Source: Verrucomicrobiales bacterium (lineage in GTDB: Bacteria > Verrucomicrobiota > Verrucomicrobiia > Verrucomicrobiales > SLCJ01). From it: a DNA stretch of 64,000 nt. A program made the position numbers and the translations under genes. Below, piece after piece: positions 16,641 to 24,948 of this stretch. Every line of letters begins with the position of its first letter. The stretch's first letter is position 1. The notes below the pieces were generated by a model. That model was given only the letters and a program-made list of their open reading frames with translations, was not told the origin of the DNA and did not search any database. The stretch covers positions 1 to 64,000 of the forward strand of contig JAGXGH010000064.1 in the NCBI GenBank assembly GCA_024636835.1, read 5' to 3'.

Positions 16641-18260
16641 ATGGATACTCCTCAGCAATCTCAAGCAGAAGTCATCAACCGCCATTTCCGCCAGGCGCTT
16701 GACCAAGTGGGGGAGGTCGTGATCATTTTGGATGCTGGGCCAACTGTGTATCCCGGCCCGCGGGTAGCCTATGTGAACCAAGCAATAGCGTCGGTTTGTG
16801 GGTATCGTGTGGACGAAGTGCTGGGACAGCCGGTGTCGATGCTTTATGACGAAGCGACCTTCGATGCATTTCTCGAGCGCCTTCCCGATGTCGGGCGCAG
16901 TGGAATGCGCTATTTCATGGATGTCTCCACCGCCTGTGCCAGTGGCAAACGTGCGCCACTGCGTTGGACGATTCGTGCGGCGACCAGTGGTGACGGACAG
17001 GTATTGAACTACTACGTCACCATGTGTCCGTCCTGGTCGGACGTACCGCGTAGTGAGCAAGAGATTGCTGAAAAACAATCAGACGGCGGTGATGATCGCT
17101 CCAGCCGTTTGGAATCGCTCGCCTATGTTGCTGGTGGGATCGCACACGATTTCAACAACGTGCTGACCGCCATCATGGCAAACCTATCCATGGCGAAGAT
17201 GGAGAACGATGCCGACGCCATCCAGCCTATGCTGAGTAACGCGCTGGCGTCCTGCGAGTCGGCGAAGAAACTGATTGGGCAGTTGTTGAGTTTTGCCAAA
17301 GGGCAGGGGACGAAGCGCAGTGTGGTGAATCTTGGTGCACTGATGAAAGAGGCTATCGAGCTTTCCACACCGGGTGCGAATGTTCGCTGCGATTTGAGGC
17401 TGTCGGGAAATCTGCCGCCGGTGGAAATCGAGCCGACGCAGATGATGCAAGTGATGAACAATTTGTTGATCAACGCTCGTCAGGCGATGCCCAACGGAGG
17501 AGTGATTCAGGTGTTGATGAACTCGATGGTGCGCGCCGAGGAGGCAGGTGAGGGCATTCCCGCTGGTCGTTACCTCGAACTGCGGATTCGTGATCGTGGT
17601 TGTGGGATTGCGGAAGAAAACCTACAGACCATCTTCGCGCCCTTTTTTACCACCAAGCGCGATGGTAGCGGGCTCGGCTTGGCGACGACGAAAAAGATCA
17701 TCGACCAGCATTCGGGTCACATTGAAGTGAAGTCTCGGATCAATGTGGGCACGGAGTTCCGCATTCTTTTGCCGGCGGCGACGCACATCATCGAAGAAGC
17801 TCCGGTGCAGGCGGCCGATGATAGCGAATTGGTCAAAGGCGAGGGACTTGTCATGATTGCGGACGATCAGTCCGACGTGCTCTTGGTGGCAGCAATGATG
17901 CTTGAGCGTCTTGGTTACAAAGCGGTCAAAGTGACGTCCGGGGAAGCGGCTGTGCGCGAGTATCGTCATCTCAAAGTTAACAGCAACGCACCAGTCGCCG
18001 TGATCATGGATCACACTTTTCCCGGTGGCATGAATGGTGACGACGCAGCGCGTGAGATCCTGGCATTCGATCCCGAAGCACGCATCATTGCTAGCAGTGG
18101 GTATTTTGAAACGTCGGACGAAGAGCGTATCAAAGGCATCGGTTACGCGGCGATCTTACCGAAACCCTACAGCCCTGCAGTGCTCTCGCGGACCTTGGCT
18201 GATCTCTTGCGCACGGCTGCCCCGCGTAAGTCGTTGGCGAGCCAGCCGGCGATGGTTTGA
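16641..18260 (+). CDS. PAS-sensor histidine kinase with C-terminal receiver domain
   Basis: 539-residue hybrid two-component protein with no membrane segment, so probably a cytoplasmic sensor. Order: a PAS domain (about 10-135; AYVNQAIASVCGYRVDEVLG), a HisKA domain with phosphorylatable His169 in GIAHDFNNVLTAI, an ATPase domain with NNLLINARQAMP, DRGCGI and GSGLGLATTKKII, then a receiver domain (about 410-525) with Asp457 in IMDHTFPGGMNG and Lys508 in LPKPYSP. This NtrB-like kinase plus receiver order is widespread. No response regulator gene with an output domain is adjacent, so the downstream partner is unknown. The ATG at 16641 is preferred over one at 16620 because the PAS region begins soon after it. 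Confidence 0.92.
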   Translation: MDTPQQSQAEVINRHFRQALDQVGEVVIILDAGPTVYPGPRVAYVNQAIASVCGYRVDEVLGQPVSMLYDEATFDAFLERLPDVGRSGMRYFMDVSTACASGKRAPLRWTIRAATSGDGQVLNYYVTMCPSWSDVPRSEQEIAEKQSDGGDDRSSRLESLAYVAGGIAHDFNNVLTAIMANLSMAKMENDADAIQPMLSNALASCESAKKLIGQLLSFAKGQGTKRSVVNLGALMKEAIELSTPGANVRCDLRLSGNLPPVEIEPTQMMQVMNNLLINARQAMPNGGVIQVLMNSMVRAEEAGEGIPAGRYLELRIRDRGCGIAEENLQTIFAPFFTTKRDGSGLGLATTKKIIDQHSGHIEVKSRINVGTEFRILLPAATHIIEEAPVQAADDSELVKGEGLVMIADDQSDVLLVAAMMLERLGYKAVKVTSGEAAVREYRHLKVNSNAPVAVIMDHTFPGGMNGDDAAREILAFDPEARIIASSGYFETSDEERIKGIGYAAILPKPYSPAVLSRTLADLLRTAAPRKSLASQPAMV

Positions 18261-18914
18261 TTACCAAGACCAGCCATGGGACGAATTTTTTTTCACCATG
18301 AAGGGCATAAAGGGCATGAAGCTTGGCTTGTGCTGTTTTCAGCCGCAAAAAAGAAAAAAAGGAAAAAGAGTTGGATGAGAGGTTCTCGCGTAGAGGCGCT
18401 GAGACGCGGAGGTAGAGGCTGTTTTTTTACAAGAAGGGCTGGAAGGACAAGAAGAGGCAAGATTTTGGATTTTGAATGGTGAGAGGAAGAGGTTTGGAAC
18501 GCGAATGATTCGAATTTAGCGAATTTGGGAACAGAGGGCGATGAGGTTTTTCGCTGAGACGCGAAGGTGGTTGCTGGTTTTTACCTGAAGGGCTGGAAGG
18601 GCAAGATGAGGTGGATTTAAATTGTAGGTTGGACGTGTCGGCCAACAGGCTCACCCCGGGCCTGGCCCGCATTTTCACCCTTTATGCCCTATACTTTCTA
18701 CTGACTACTTCGAAGGCCTGATGCCTGACTTTCTGCCGCAAAAAGGCGCAAAAGGCGCAAAAGGCGCAAAAAAGATACGAATCAGCATTTACCAAATCGC
18801 TACCGCTTGCGACCAATGCCTGATGTCCAATGCCTGTTTTTTACCATGAAGGGGAGGTGAGTTGGGTGGAGCTTTGCTTCGTCTTCTTCTACGTTGGTCT
18901 GATTAGCGTGTCCA
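18261..18914. repeat. repeat-dense intergenic region
   Basis: No gene is supported in these 654 bases. They are almost filled by imperfect word repeats: AAGGGCATAAAGGGCATGAA (18301-18320); GCCGCAAAAAAGAAAAAAAG (18342 on); a GAGGTTCTCGCGTAGAGGCG CTGAGACGCGGAGGTAGAGG unit followed by ACAAGAAGGGCTGGAAGGAC AAGAAG (18379-18455), with a second version at 18542-18611; GTAGGTTGGACGTGTCGGCC (18625-18644); and four AAAAAGGCGC/AAAAGGCGC units (18735-18770). Several units recur at 37114-37231. They read like iterated short words rather than palindromes or insertion sequences. Confidence 0.75.
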
Positions 18915-20510
18915 TCAATCGCCACGATCTCTGAATTCGTTCAGTAGCTCCTCAACAGGTAGCACCGTGACATCGATGCGTAGCAGAGTGTGGTGGCCGT
19001 CCAAGTCATCGATTCCGGTATCGACCGTGAGCGGGTGAGTGACATATTGAGTGAAGTTCCACTTTTCTGCGGAGAACGAACTCGTCCGTGCAGGTGACGT
19101 TGGTATGACGAAGGTCGTCTGCGTGTCGACGATGTCCGCGTTCATCGAGATTGTCGGATCTGTGTAAATGGAGAGGTTAGACTGATTTTTGGTGCCGTTG
19201 GAAAACGTGGTGGAGAGTTGCCATGGCGAGCCAAGTCTTGTGACGATGGAATAGATTTCTCGAAGCGTCTCCGATCCCAAATTTGCGTCACTCTTGGGTT
19301 GGGCATGAATACCATAGGTGTGACGAACACATTGAGGTGGAGCTTGCTGGCCACTCGTCAAGACTTCGAGAAGTTCATGTTGCTTAGTGTCTTCGAAACG
19401 AGCGAAGAGCAATCCACGTTGATTGTCATAAGCGATCCAGTCATCGGCTGTCATCGAAATTCCGCGGGACGATAAATAGGGCTTCGCGTCGAGATAGGTT
19501 CTGCCGAGATGTTGCAGTCCGGCTGTTTGTTCCGGTGTGAGTTTTGCGTGATCCACCTCGTCGAGTTCTTTTGGAATATTTGCGGCGAAGGGATCGAGCC
19601 CTACTGGAGCGTAGTCGCCGGGAAGGAAATCGGTGGGGACTCGATAGGGTTTAATGAGTATTCCTTTGGGGTCGAGTGATGCTTGGGGATTCAATGCGGG
19701 GTAGAGCTGGAGAACCGTGTGGTCAGCGGAATCCTCACAGATCCGTCCATTGATCATGACTTCACCGTTGAGGTGAATGGGGGCGACTGAGAAGATGGCG
19801 ACGAGATTGCAGTTTGGGCCATCCATTGTTCGACCAAGCACTGTGGCTACCGGGGCGATGGGAGTCGTGACGAATTGTGTCTTGAGCGTGGTTTTGGAAG
19901 CGTTCGCTGACGATGTGATAGTCAGGTTGATCTTTGAGTCAGAGACGAGAGCTGATTGATAGCACATCACCTCCCACTCCAGGTCCGCATTGAGTGTATG
20001 ATCATCCGATCCCGACTTGCCGTGCAGGATGACATTTGTTCCCGGCCTTCCCACTCCGCTGAGAGTGAGGATGGGCTGTTGGCCTTCTTGATCAGGATCG
20101 TCGGCCATTATCAGCGAATGCGCCTCACGGGCTGTCATCTGATAGAGCTTGCAGGTGAGCCGCAGATTGATCGGATAATCTGACTGGGCAACTTCGCTGG
20201 CTAAGTAGTAATGGTATTCCGCCGATGCTTTGGCGATAATGGTTTGGGTGTCGCGGTTGAAGCAAAGATAGCTCAGGCTGGATTTTGGGAGTTTAAGTAG
20301 TGTTTTCGATTTCGGTTTCAGATCGAAAAGTGTATCGGATTTCTGGAAGAACCGATTATCGGCTGGCGGGGTGTCGCGGTGGATGAGTTCGGCGAATTCT
20401 TCGATGGGAAAGTCGATGGGATACGCAGCGACGATGTGGCTATCCTCGTCAGCACTTTGGGCGCTAGTGATGAGACAGAGGAGAAGAACGATTCGGGCAA
20501 GCCAGTTCAT
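18915..20510 (-). CDS. secreted protein, five-paralogue family, member 5
   Basis: 531-residue predicted exported protein: Sec signal peptide MNWLARIVLLLCLITSAQSA, then the family landmarks. These are VAAYPIDFP just after the signal; module 1 (about 75-140) with a YLCFNRDTQTIIAKASAEYH stretch; INGRICEDSADH in the middle; and module 2 (about 340-400) with DAKPYLSSRGISM, DWIAYDNQRGLLF and ELLEVL. Both modules have the strand-helix pattern of secretin/STN N-domains, a structural impression only. It is last in the array and its ATG overlaps the stop of the preceding gene (ATGA at 20507-20510). No named family is recognised. Confidence 0.75.
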   Translation of the reverse strand: MNWLARIVLLLCLITSAQSADEDSHIVAAYPIDFPIEEFAELIHRDTPPADNRFFQKSDTLFDLKPKSKTLLKLPKSSLSYLCFNRDTQTIIAKASAEYHYYLASEVAQSDYPINLRLTCKLYQMTAREAHSLIMADDPDQEGQQPILTLSGVGRPGTNVILHGKSGSDDHTLNADLEWEVMCYQSALVSDSKINLTITSSANASKTTLKTQFVTTPIAPVATVLGRTMDGPNCNLVAIFSVAPIHLNGEVMINGRICEDSADHTVLQLYPALNPQASLDPKGILIKPYRVPTDFLPGDYAPVGLDPFAANIPKELDEVDHAKLTPEQTAGLQHLGRTYLDAKPYLSSRGISMTADDWIAYDNQRGLLFARFEDTKQHELLEVLTSGQQAPPQCVRHTYGIHAQPKSDANLGSETLREIYSIVTRLGSPWQLSTTFSNGTKNQSNLSIYTDPTISMNADIVDTQTTFVIPTSPARTSSFSAEKWNFTQYVTHPLTVDTGIDDLDGHHTLLRIDVTVLPVEELLNEFRDRGD

Positions 20511-22042
20511 TTCGGTGTCGGAAGTTCTGCGTGAAAATTACGGACGCCGATTTCTAGCCATAGGCTGGAGCCGTCTTTGCGGTCGATTCCGGTGTCGATG
20601 AGAAAAGGATGATCCGGCGATAGAACGAACTGAGTTTCGTCGATACGAAAGGTGGAATTTCCATCAGAGGTGATAGGAAAGTGAGCTTGAAGCGATAGAT
20701 CGGCAACACCGAGTCCATTCATGGTTGGATCAAACTCAATCTTCGCGATTTCCTCGTCATTTTCGCTGATCGTCAATCGACTAGGGTTACCGTAAGTGCT
20801 TGGGATCGAGCAGAAATGATGGTGTTTCCGAAGGGCAGGTTTCTTGTCGGGCGATCGCGATTGGGTGGTGAGTTCGAGGCGCATCGATGGCCCTCCACAA
20901 TGGCCGTGGCGAAATGCGTAGTAGCCGACAAGCACTTCGACAAGATCTAGAAAATTACTGCTTCGCGATCTCACGTGGAGAGTGTCTTTTGTTGGGTCTA
21001 TTACCGCCCAGTCGTTCGGGCCAAAGGGAACGCCACGCGATTCCAAATTGGGGCTGGCGTCAACCAGCGGAAGGTTTTCAAGGCTGGTTCCGCGGACTGC
21101 TTGAATGGTGGCTGGTTGCGCTGGAGTTTCGTCCTGATCCAAGGGGATGAAGTCATGAGCAACCGGATAGCCGAATACCTTGACGCCTTTAGGGTCGATG
21201 TCAGCGAGCGGTCTACCCAGCTTTCCGAAAGCGAAGATTAGAAATTCGGATGGGTTGAGGCAAATTCGACCGTTGACCATGGGTTCACCAAACTTTGAGA
21301 TGGGGCTAACGGTGAACACGGCGATGAGTGTGCGGTTCGGCGTTCCTGTTGCGCTGCCCACGGCGAGCACGATCGGCGCGAAGGGTTCTTGAGAAAACGA
21401 AGTGATGAGCGTTCGATGCACTCCGTCGAGATGGATCGTCAGGGTGAGGTTCGAGCTCACTGTGAGAATCTGTGGGGAAAAATAGCTGTCACATTTAACA
21501 TTGAGCTTTCCACGGTAATCGCGTTTTTCGAATTCATTGGGTCCCCACGATGTCGTCTGTGCACTGGCGGTAATCACGGGCGGAGGGAGTTGGGAAAGAT
21601 CAGGAAAAGTCGCAAAGGTGAGTGTTTTTGCCAGCTTGGTGGGCACTTCATAAACCGCGCAGTCCTGGCGTAGAATGACAGGGGTGTATTCTCGTTTGAT
21701 CAGGCCACCGAGGACATAATGATATCTCGCCGATGCACTGACGATGAGTCGGTGTGCGGTTTTGTCGTAGACCATCCAGGTGAGCCCACCTCTGGGGAGT
21801 TTTCGATGAAAATTAGCTCGCAGGTCGACACGATACAGCGCGTTGTTGCGATGAAGTAAGGGCGTTCCCGAGATGATATTGTCCAGCGCTCGTATTTCAC
21901 CGATGTTGGCGATAGGTTGGTCGAGTGGATACGCGGCGATGATATCGCGATCCGGAATCGCGATCTCTTCTGCGACAACGAGCGATGGCAGAAGCAGCGT
22001 GATGAGACAGAGCCCAAGGGAAATGCGGTTCATCCGGTTCAT
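20507..22042 (-). CDS. secreted protein, five-paralogue family, member 4
   Basis: 511-residue protein, the closest relative of the gene upstream; they share IAIPDRDIIAAYPL, YDKTAHRLI.ASARYHY (one residue differing) and RQDCAVYEVPT. A signal peptide occupies about residues 1-26, ending LVVAEE. Module 1 lies near 80-135, the conserved NGRIC motif near 270, and module 2 near 325-385 with DASPNLESRGVPFGPNDWAV. The start at 22042 is set by an ATGA overlap with the previous stop (22039-22042); the frame is open 17 codons further upstream without conservation. It also overlaps the next gene by ATGA, implying translational coupling. Function unknown. Confidence 0.75.
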   Translation of the reverse strand: MNRMNRISLGLCLITLLLPSLVVAEEIAIPDRDIIAAYPLDQPIANIGEIRALDNIISGTPLLHRNNALYRVDLRANFHRKLPRGGLTWMVYDKTAHRLIVSASARYHYVLGGLIKREYTPVILRQDCAVYEVPTKLAKTLTFATFPDLSQLPPPVITASAQTTSWGPNEFEKRDYRGKLNVKCDSYFSPQILTVSSNLTLTIHLDGVHRTLITSFSQEPFAPIVLAVGSATGTPNRTLIAVFTVSPISKFGEPMVNGRICLNPSEFLIFAFGKLGRPLADIDPKGVKVFGYPVAHDFIPLDQDETPAQPATIQAVRGTSLENLPLVDASPNLESRGVPFGPNDWAVIDPTKDTLHVRSRSSNFLDLVEVLVGYYAFRHGHCGGPSMRLELTTQSRSPDKKPALRKHHHFCSIPSTYGNPSRLTISENDEEIAKIEFDPTMNGLGVADLSLQAHFPITSDGNSTFRIDETQFVLSPDHPFLIDTGIDRKDGSSLWLEIGVRNFHAELPTPK

Positions 22043-23553
22043 TTCGGGAGTGGGAGTTCTGCGTGAAATTGGCGTGCTCTCAATTTGAGCCAAAAACTGG
22101 AACCGTCTTCGCTGTCGATGCCGGTGTTAAATAGGAGCGGCTTGTCCTGTAACAGAAAGAACTCGGCATTCTCGATGCGGAAGATGGAGCTGCGATCCGA
22201 GGTGAGGGGGAAGTGAGCACTAAGCTGGAAGCGGGTGGGGCCTTGGTGATTCTGGCTTGCATCAAACTCCACAAAATCGATAAGTTTGTCGTCTTTAAAT
22301 ATTCTCAACCGACTAGGGTGATTACATATGGGGATGGAATAATATTGATGGTTCTTTCTAAGAACATGTTGTTTGTCGGGTGATCTAGTCTGGGAAGTGA
22401 GATCACATCTGGTCATTTTAGAGTAATGGCCATGACGTCTTCCGTAGTAGCCTACGAGTTGTTCCACGAGTTCTAGACTTTCTTCGGAGCTTGTTCGAAC
22501 ATGGAGCTGGCTCTGAATTGGGTCGTATACAGCGAAGTCATCGTCGTTGAAGGAAACGCCACGTTGCTCCAAATAAGGATGGGCATCAATGAGAGCAACG
22601 TTCTCGAGATGGGTTCCACGAACTGCTTCGATGATGGTAGGCTTCTTTTTTTCGGCGGGATCTTCCGGCGTCGGTAGGAAATCCGGCGGGACTCTGTGAC
22701 CAATGACCTCGACTCCTTTGAGATCAATTGAGGTGAGAGGTCTTCCGAAACGGCCATAGGAAAATAAAAGAAAATCGGATGGGTTTTCGCAGATTCGGCC
22801 ATCAATGAGTGGTTCGTTATTTGCGGAAATGGGCGTGGCAACAATGGTTGCTATCAGTGTGTGGTTTGGATGAGCCACTGCCCGGCCCAAGGCGATCACA
22901 ATTGGTGCCATGGGTTCCTGGATGAGTGATATTCTCACGCTCCTCGTTATATCGAAGCGAGTTATATCGAGACCAATCGATGAACTCATGGCCATCTGAC
23001 CTTCGGCATAGCCTGAATCCCATTCCACATGCAGACTGCCATTGGCCTGGCGCTTTTCTACGACGTTAATTTCAGCATTGCGTGTTTGAGAACTGGTCGC
23101 GAGTACTGGTGGAGGTAGATGGCTAAGGTCTGGGAATGGTGTTGCGGTGAGTGCTTTCGCTTGCTCAGTAGGCACTTCGTAAACAGCACAGTCCTGGCGA
23201 AGGATGATAGGCTGGGGTTCTTTCCGAATCAGACCGCCGAGAAGGTAGTGATATCTGGCTGAGGCTCTGGCAATGAGTCGGTGTGCCGTTTTATCGTAGA
23301 TGATCCAGGTGGGTTCGATTTCTGATAGTCTTCGATGGTGCTCGGGGAGTAGATCAATTTTGAATAGTTTGTTATCCCGTTGGATTAAGCTGCAGTGTGG
23401 TATCTGATCTTCAATTTCCTCTGTTTCACCGAGCTTGCCGATGGGGTCGATGAGCGGGTATGCGGCGATGATGTCGCGGTCCGGAATCGCGATGTCTTCC
23501 GCAGCAACGAGCGCGGGCACAAGAAGAAGGAGGAGAAGTCGCCGGATCATCAC
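22039..23553 (-). CDS. secreted protein, five-paralogue family, member 3
   Basis: About 504 residues with a leucine-rich signal peptide (MMIRRLLLLLLVPALVAAED). It is near-colinear with member 4: DRDIIAAYPLIDP, module 1 around TWIIYDKTAHRLIARASARY, IDGRICENPSDFLLF, and module 2 around DAHPYLEQRGVSFNDDDFAV. The first codon is a GTG at 23553 overlapping the previous stop (GTGA); an ATG follows immediately at 23550, giving a TGATG junction. Either start keeps coupling with the upstream gene. Members 3 and 4 look like the most recent duplication in the array. No enzymatic motif was seen. Confidence 0.75.
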   Translation of the reverse strand: MMIRRLLLLLLVPALVAAEDIAIPDRDIIAAYPLIDPIGKLGETEEIEDQIPHCSLIQRDNKLFKIDLLPEHHRRLSEIEPTWIIYDKTAHRLIARASARYHYLLGGLIRKEPQPIILRQDCAVYEVPTEQAKALTATPFPDLSHLPPPVLATSSQTRNAEINVVEKRQANGSLHVEWDSGYAEGQMAMSSSIGLDITRFDITRSVRISLIQEPMAPIVIALGRAVAHPNHTLIATIVATPISANNEPLIDGRICENPSDFLLFSYGRFGRPLTSIDLKGVEVIGHRVPPDFLPTPEDPAEKKKPTIIEAVRGTHLENVALIDAHPYLEQRGVSFNDDDFAVYDPIQSQLHVRTSSEESLELVEQLVGYYGRRHGHYSKMTRCDLTSQTRSPDKQHVLRKNHQYYSIPICNHPSRLRIFKDDKLIDFVEFDASQNHQGPTRFQLSAHFPLTSDRSSIFRIENAEFFLLQDKPLLFNTGIDSEDGSSFWLKLRARQFHAELPLPK

Positions 23554-24875
23554 TTTGCGGATTTTAACTTGGTGCCGTCGGAATCGAGGGGAAAAGCGAG
23601 AAGAAGGAGTGAGGCCTTGCCGTCGCGCTGTTCGGTGACGGGCATGTGTTGGACTTGACCGTTACCCAGCGAGGTCTTGGTCTTGATGGAGTAGTCGAGC
23701 AAGGACTTCAGTGAGGTCTGGGAGAAATCGAGGTTCAGGTCGAGTAACGATCCATCCTCGGACATCAGGGCGTCGGTGGCGAGTTCTGCTGATGTCACTC
23801 GTTTGCCCGTCGCGGTAAGCTTCAACGATGTCGGTTTTCCTGCGACGGCAGCCAGAGAGTAGATGATGGAATCGTCTGGCAAGGCGGCGAGCTGGCGGGT
23901 TTGAGGATCGCAATCGGTCGCGTAAACGGCACTTTGGCGAAGGTTGCCACCGCCTTGGTAGGCGAGAATCCGGGCGAGTTTCTCAGGATGCTTGGGAGCG
24001 AGTCCGGTGATTGATTTGTCACCTAAGTAGTTCTGCGAGGTGAAGGTGAATGTCAGTGCGAGAGATTGATTTGCTCGTTCGGGATCGGGTCCAAGGATGA
24101 GAGAAACCGGCTTGTCGTAGGTGAGGAGTAACGTGGAGTCCAAGGTCAGCGATAGCTCGCCGATGTGTTGGGTTTTCAGCTCGGATTTGAAGGTGATTGC
24201 GCAGCGGGTTGATGATCCCAGGAGCACGTCTTCAGGAGTGAAAACGAGTGACGCTGACCGGCGGGTCGACGATGATTTCTGGTCATTGGATAGGGAGGCT
24301 TTGACTCCCAACCTGGTGAAGGCGGTGATTTCCGAAAGTGGATCAATCGGAGGGATTGCCACGTGCGCAAAGCGTCCTGAGGCGACCCGAAGCGCCACGG
24401 CGGATGGCACCGAGTCCAGTCTGGCGTGGAGTTTTAGAAGGTCGGAATCGCGAAACACGGTGAACATCTTCGCGATCTGGTCGTGTGTCTTGAGATCGGC
24501 ACAGCTAACGAGGCGCTGTGTTGTGGAATTATACACGACCCACTCGACGTCTCCGTCTGGGAAAAGCTTGGTCAGAAGCTCGGGTTGGAATTCGATAAAT
24601 CTGTCGCCCGTACTGAGAAATTTTGAGGGGTAGGGGGGCGTTTCAGGTGATGATGTGTGTTCGGCGAGCTTGTATTCGTTTCGTGTGGCTGCGGAGGCGA
24701 AGGGGTCTGCAAAAAGACCAGACATGGGATCGGAACCAGCGGGAGACAAGGTCTCCGGAAGTTCGTCAAGCGGAATGGATGCGATGAATGGCTGGTCGTC
24801 AGGATCGACTTCTTTTGCGAACCCATGATGCAGACAAAGGAGGATGGTCAGGGCGATGAGTAGTGGGCGGGACAT
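23550..24875 (-). CDS. secreted protein, divergent member 2 of the array
   Basis: 441 residues, the shortest and most divergent member. Signal peptide MSRPLLIALTILLCLHHGFA, then FIASIPLDELP in place of AAYPLD. Module 1 is clear (VEWVVYNSTTQRLVSCADLK then a helix, about 110-150). The central RIC motif and the second module are not evident; the C-terminal half is a beta-rich region with a SLLDLNLDFSQTSLKSLLDY segment. It starts 73 bases after member 1 and is coupled to member 3. It may be a partner rather than a functional equivalent of the others. Confidence 0.65.
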   Translation of the reverse strand: MSRPLLIALTILLCLHHGFAKEVDPDDQPFIASIPLDELPETLSPAGSDPMSGLFADPFASAATRNEYKLAEHTSSPETPPYPSKFLSTGDRFIEFQPELLTKLFPDGDVEWVVYNSTTQRLVSCADLKTHDQIAKMFTVFRDSDLLKLHARLDSVPSAVALRVASGRFAHVAIPPIDPLSEITAFTRLGVKASLSNDQKSSSTRRSASLVFTPEDVLLGSSTRCAITFKSELKTQHIGELSLTLDSTLLLTYDKPVSLILGPDPERANQSLALTFTFTSQNYLGDKSITGLAPKHPEKLARILAYQGGGNLRQSAVYATDCDPQTRQLAALPDDSIIYSLAAVAGKPTSLKLTATGKRVTSAELATDALMSEDGSLLDLNLDFSQTSLKSLLDYSIKTKTSLGNGQVQHMPVTEQRDGKASLLLLAFPLDSDGTKLKSAK

Positions 24876-24948
24876 ATGGTTTGGAGTCGCGTAAAACGGC
24901 TGCGCCGCACGCGATGGGGGTTGGTCGACAGGTGGCTATAGCTTTCGG

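Noticed and set aside
18732..18772. Short CRISPR-like array of AAAAGGCGC units
   Set aside because: Units are 9-10 bases without spacers; they belong to the intergenic word-repeat family.
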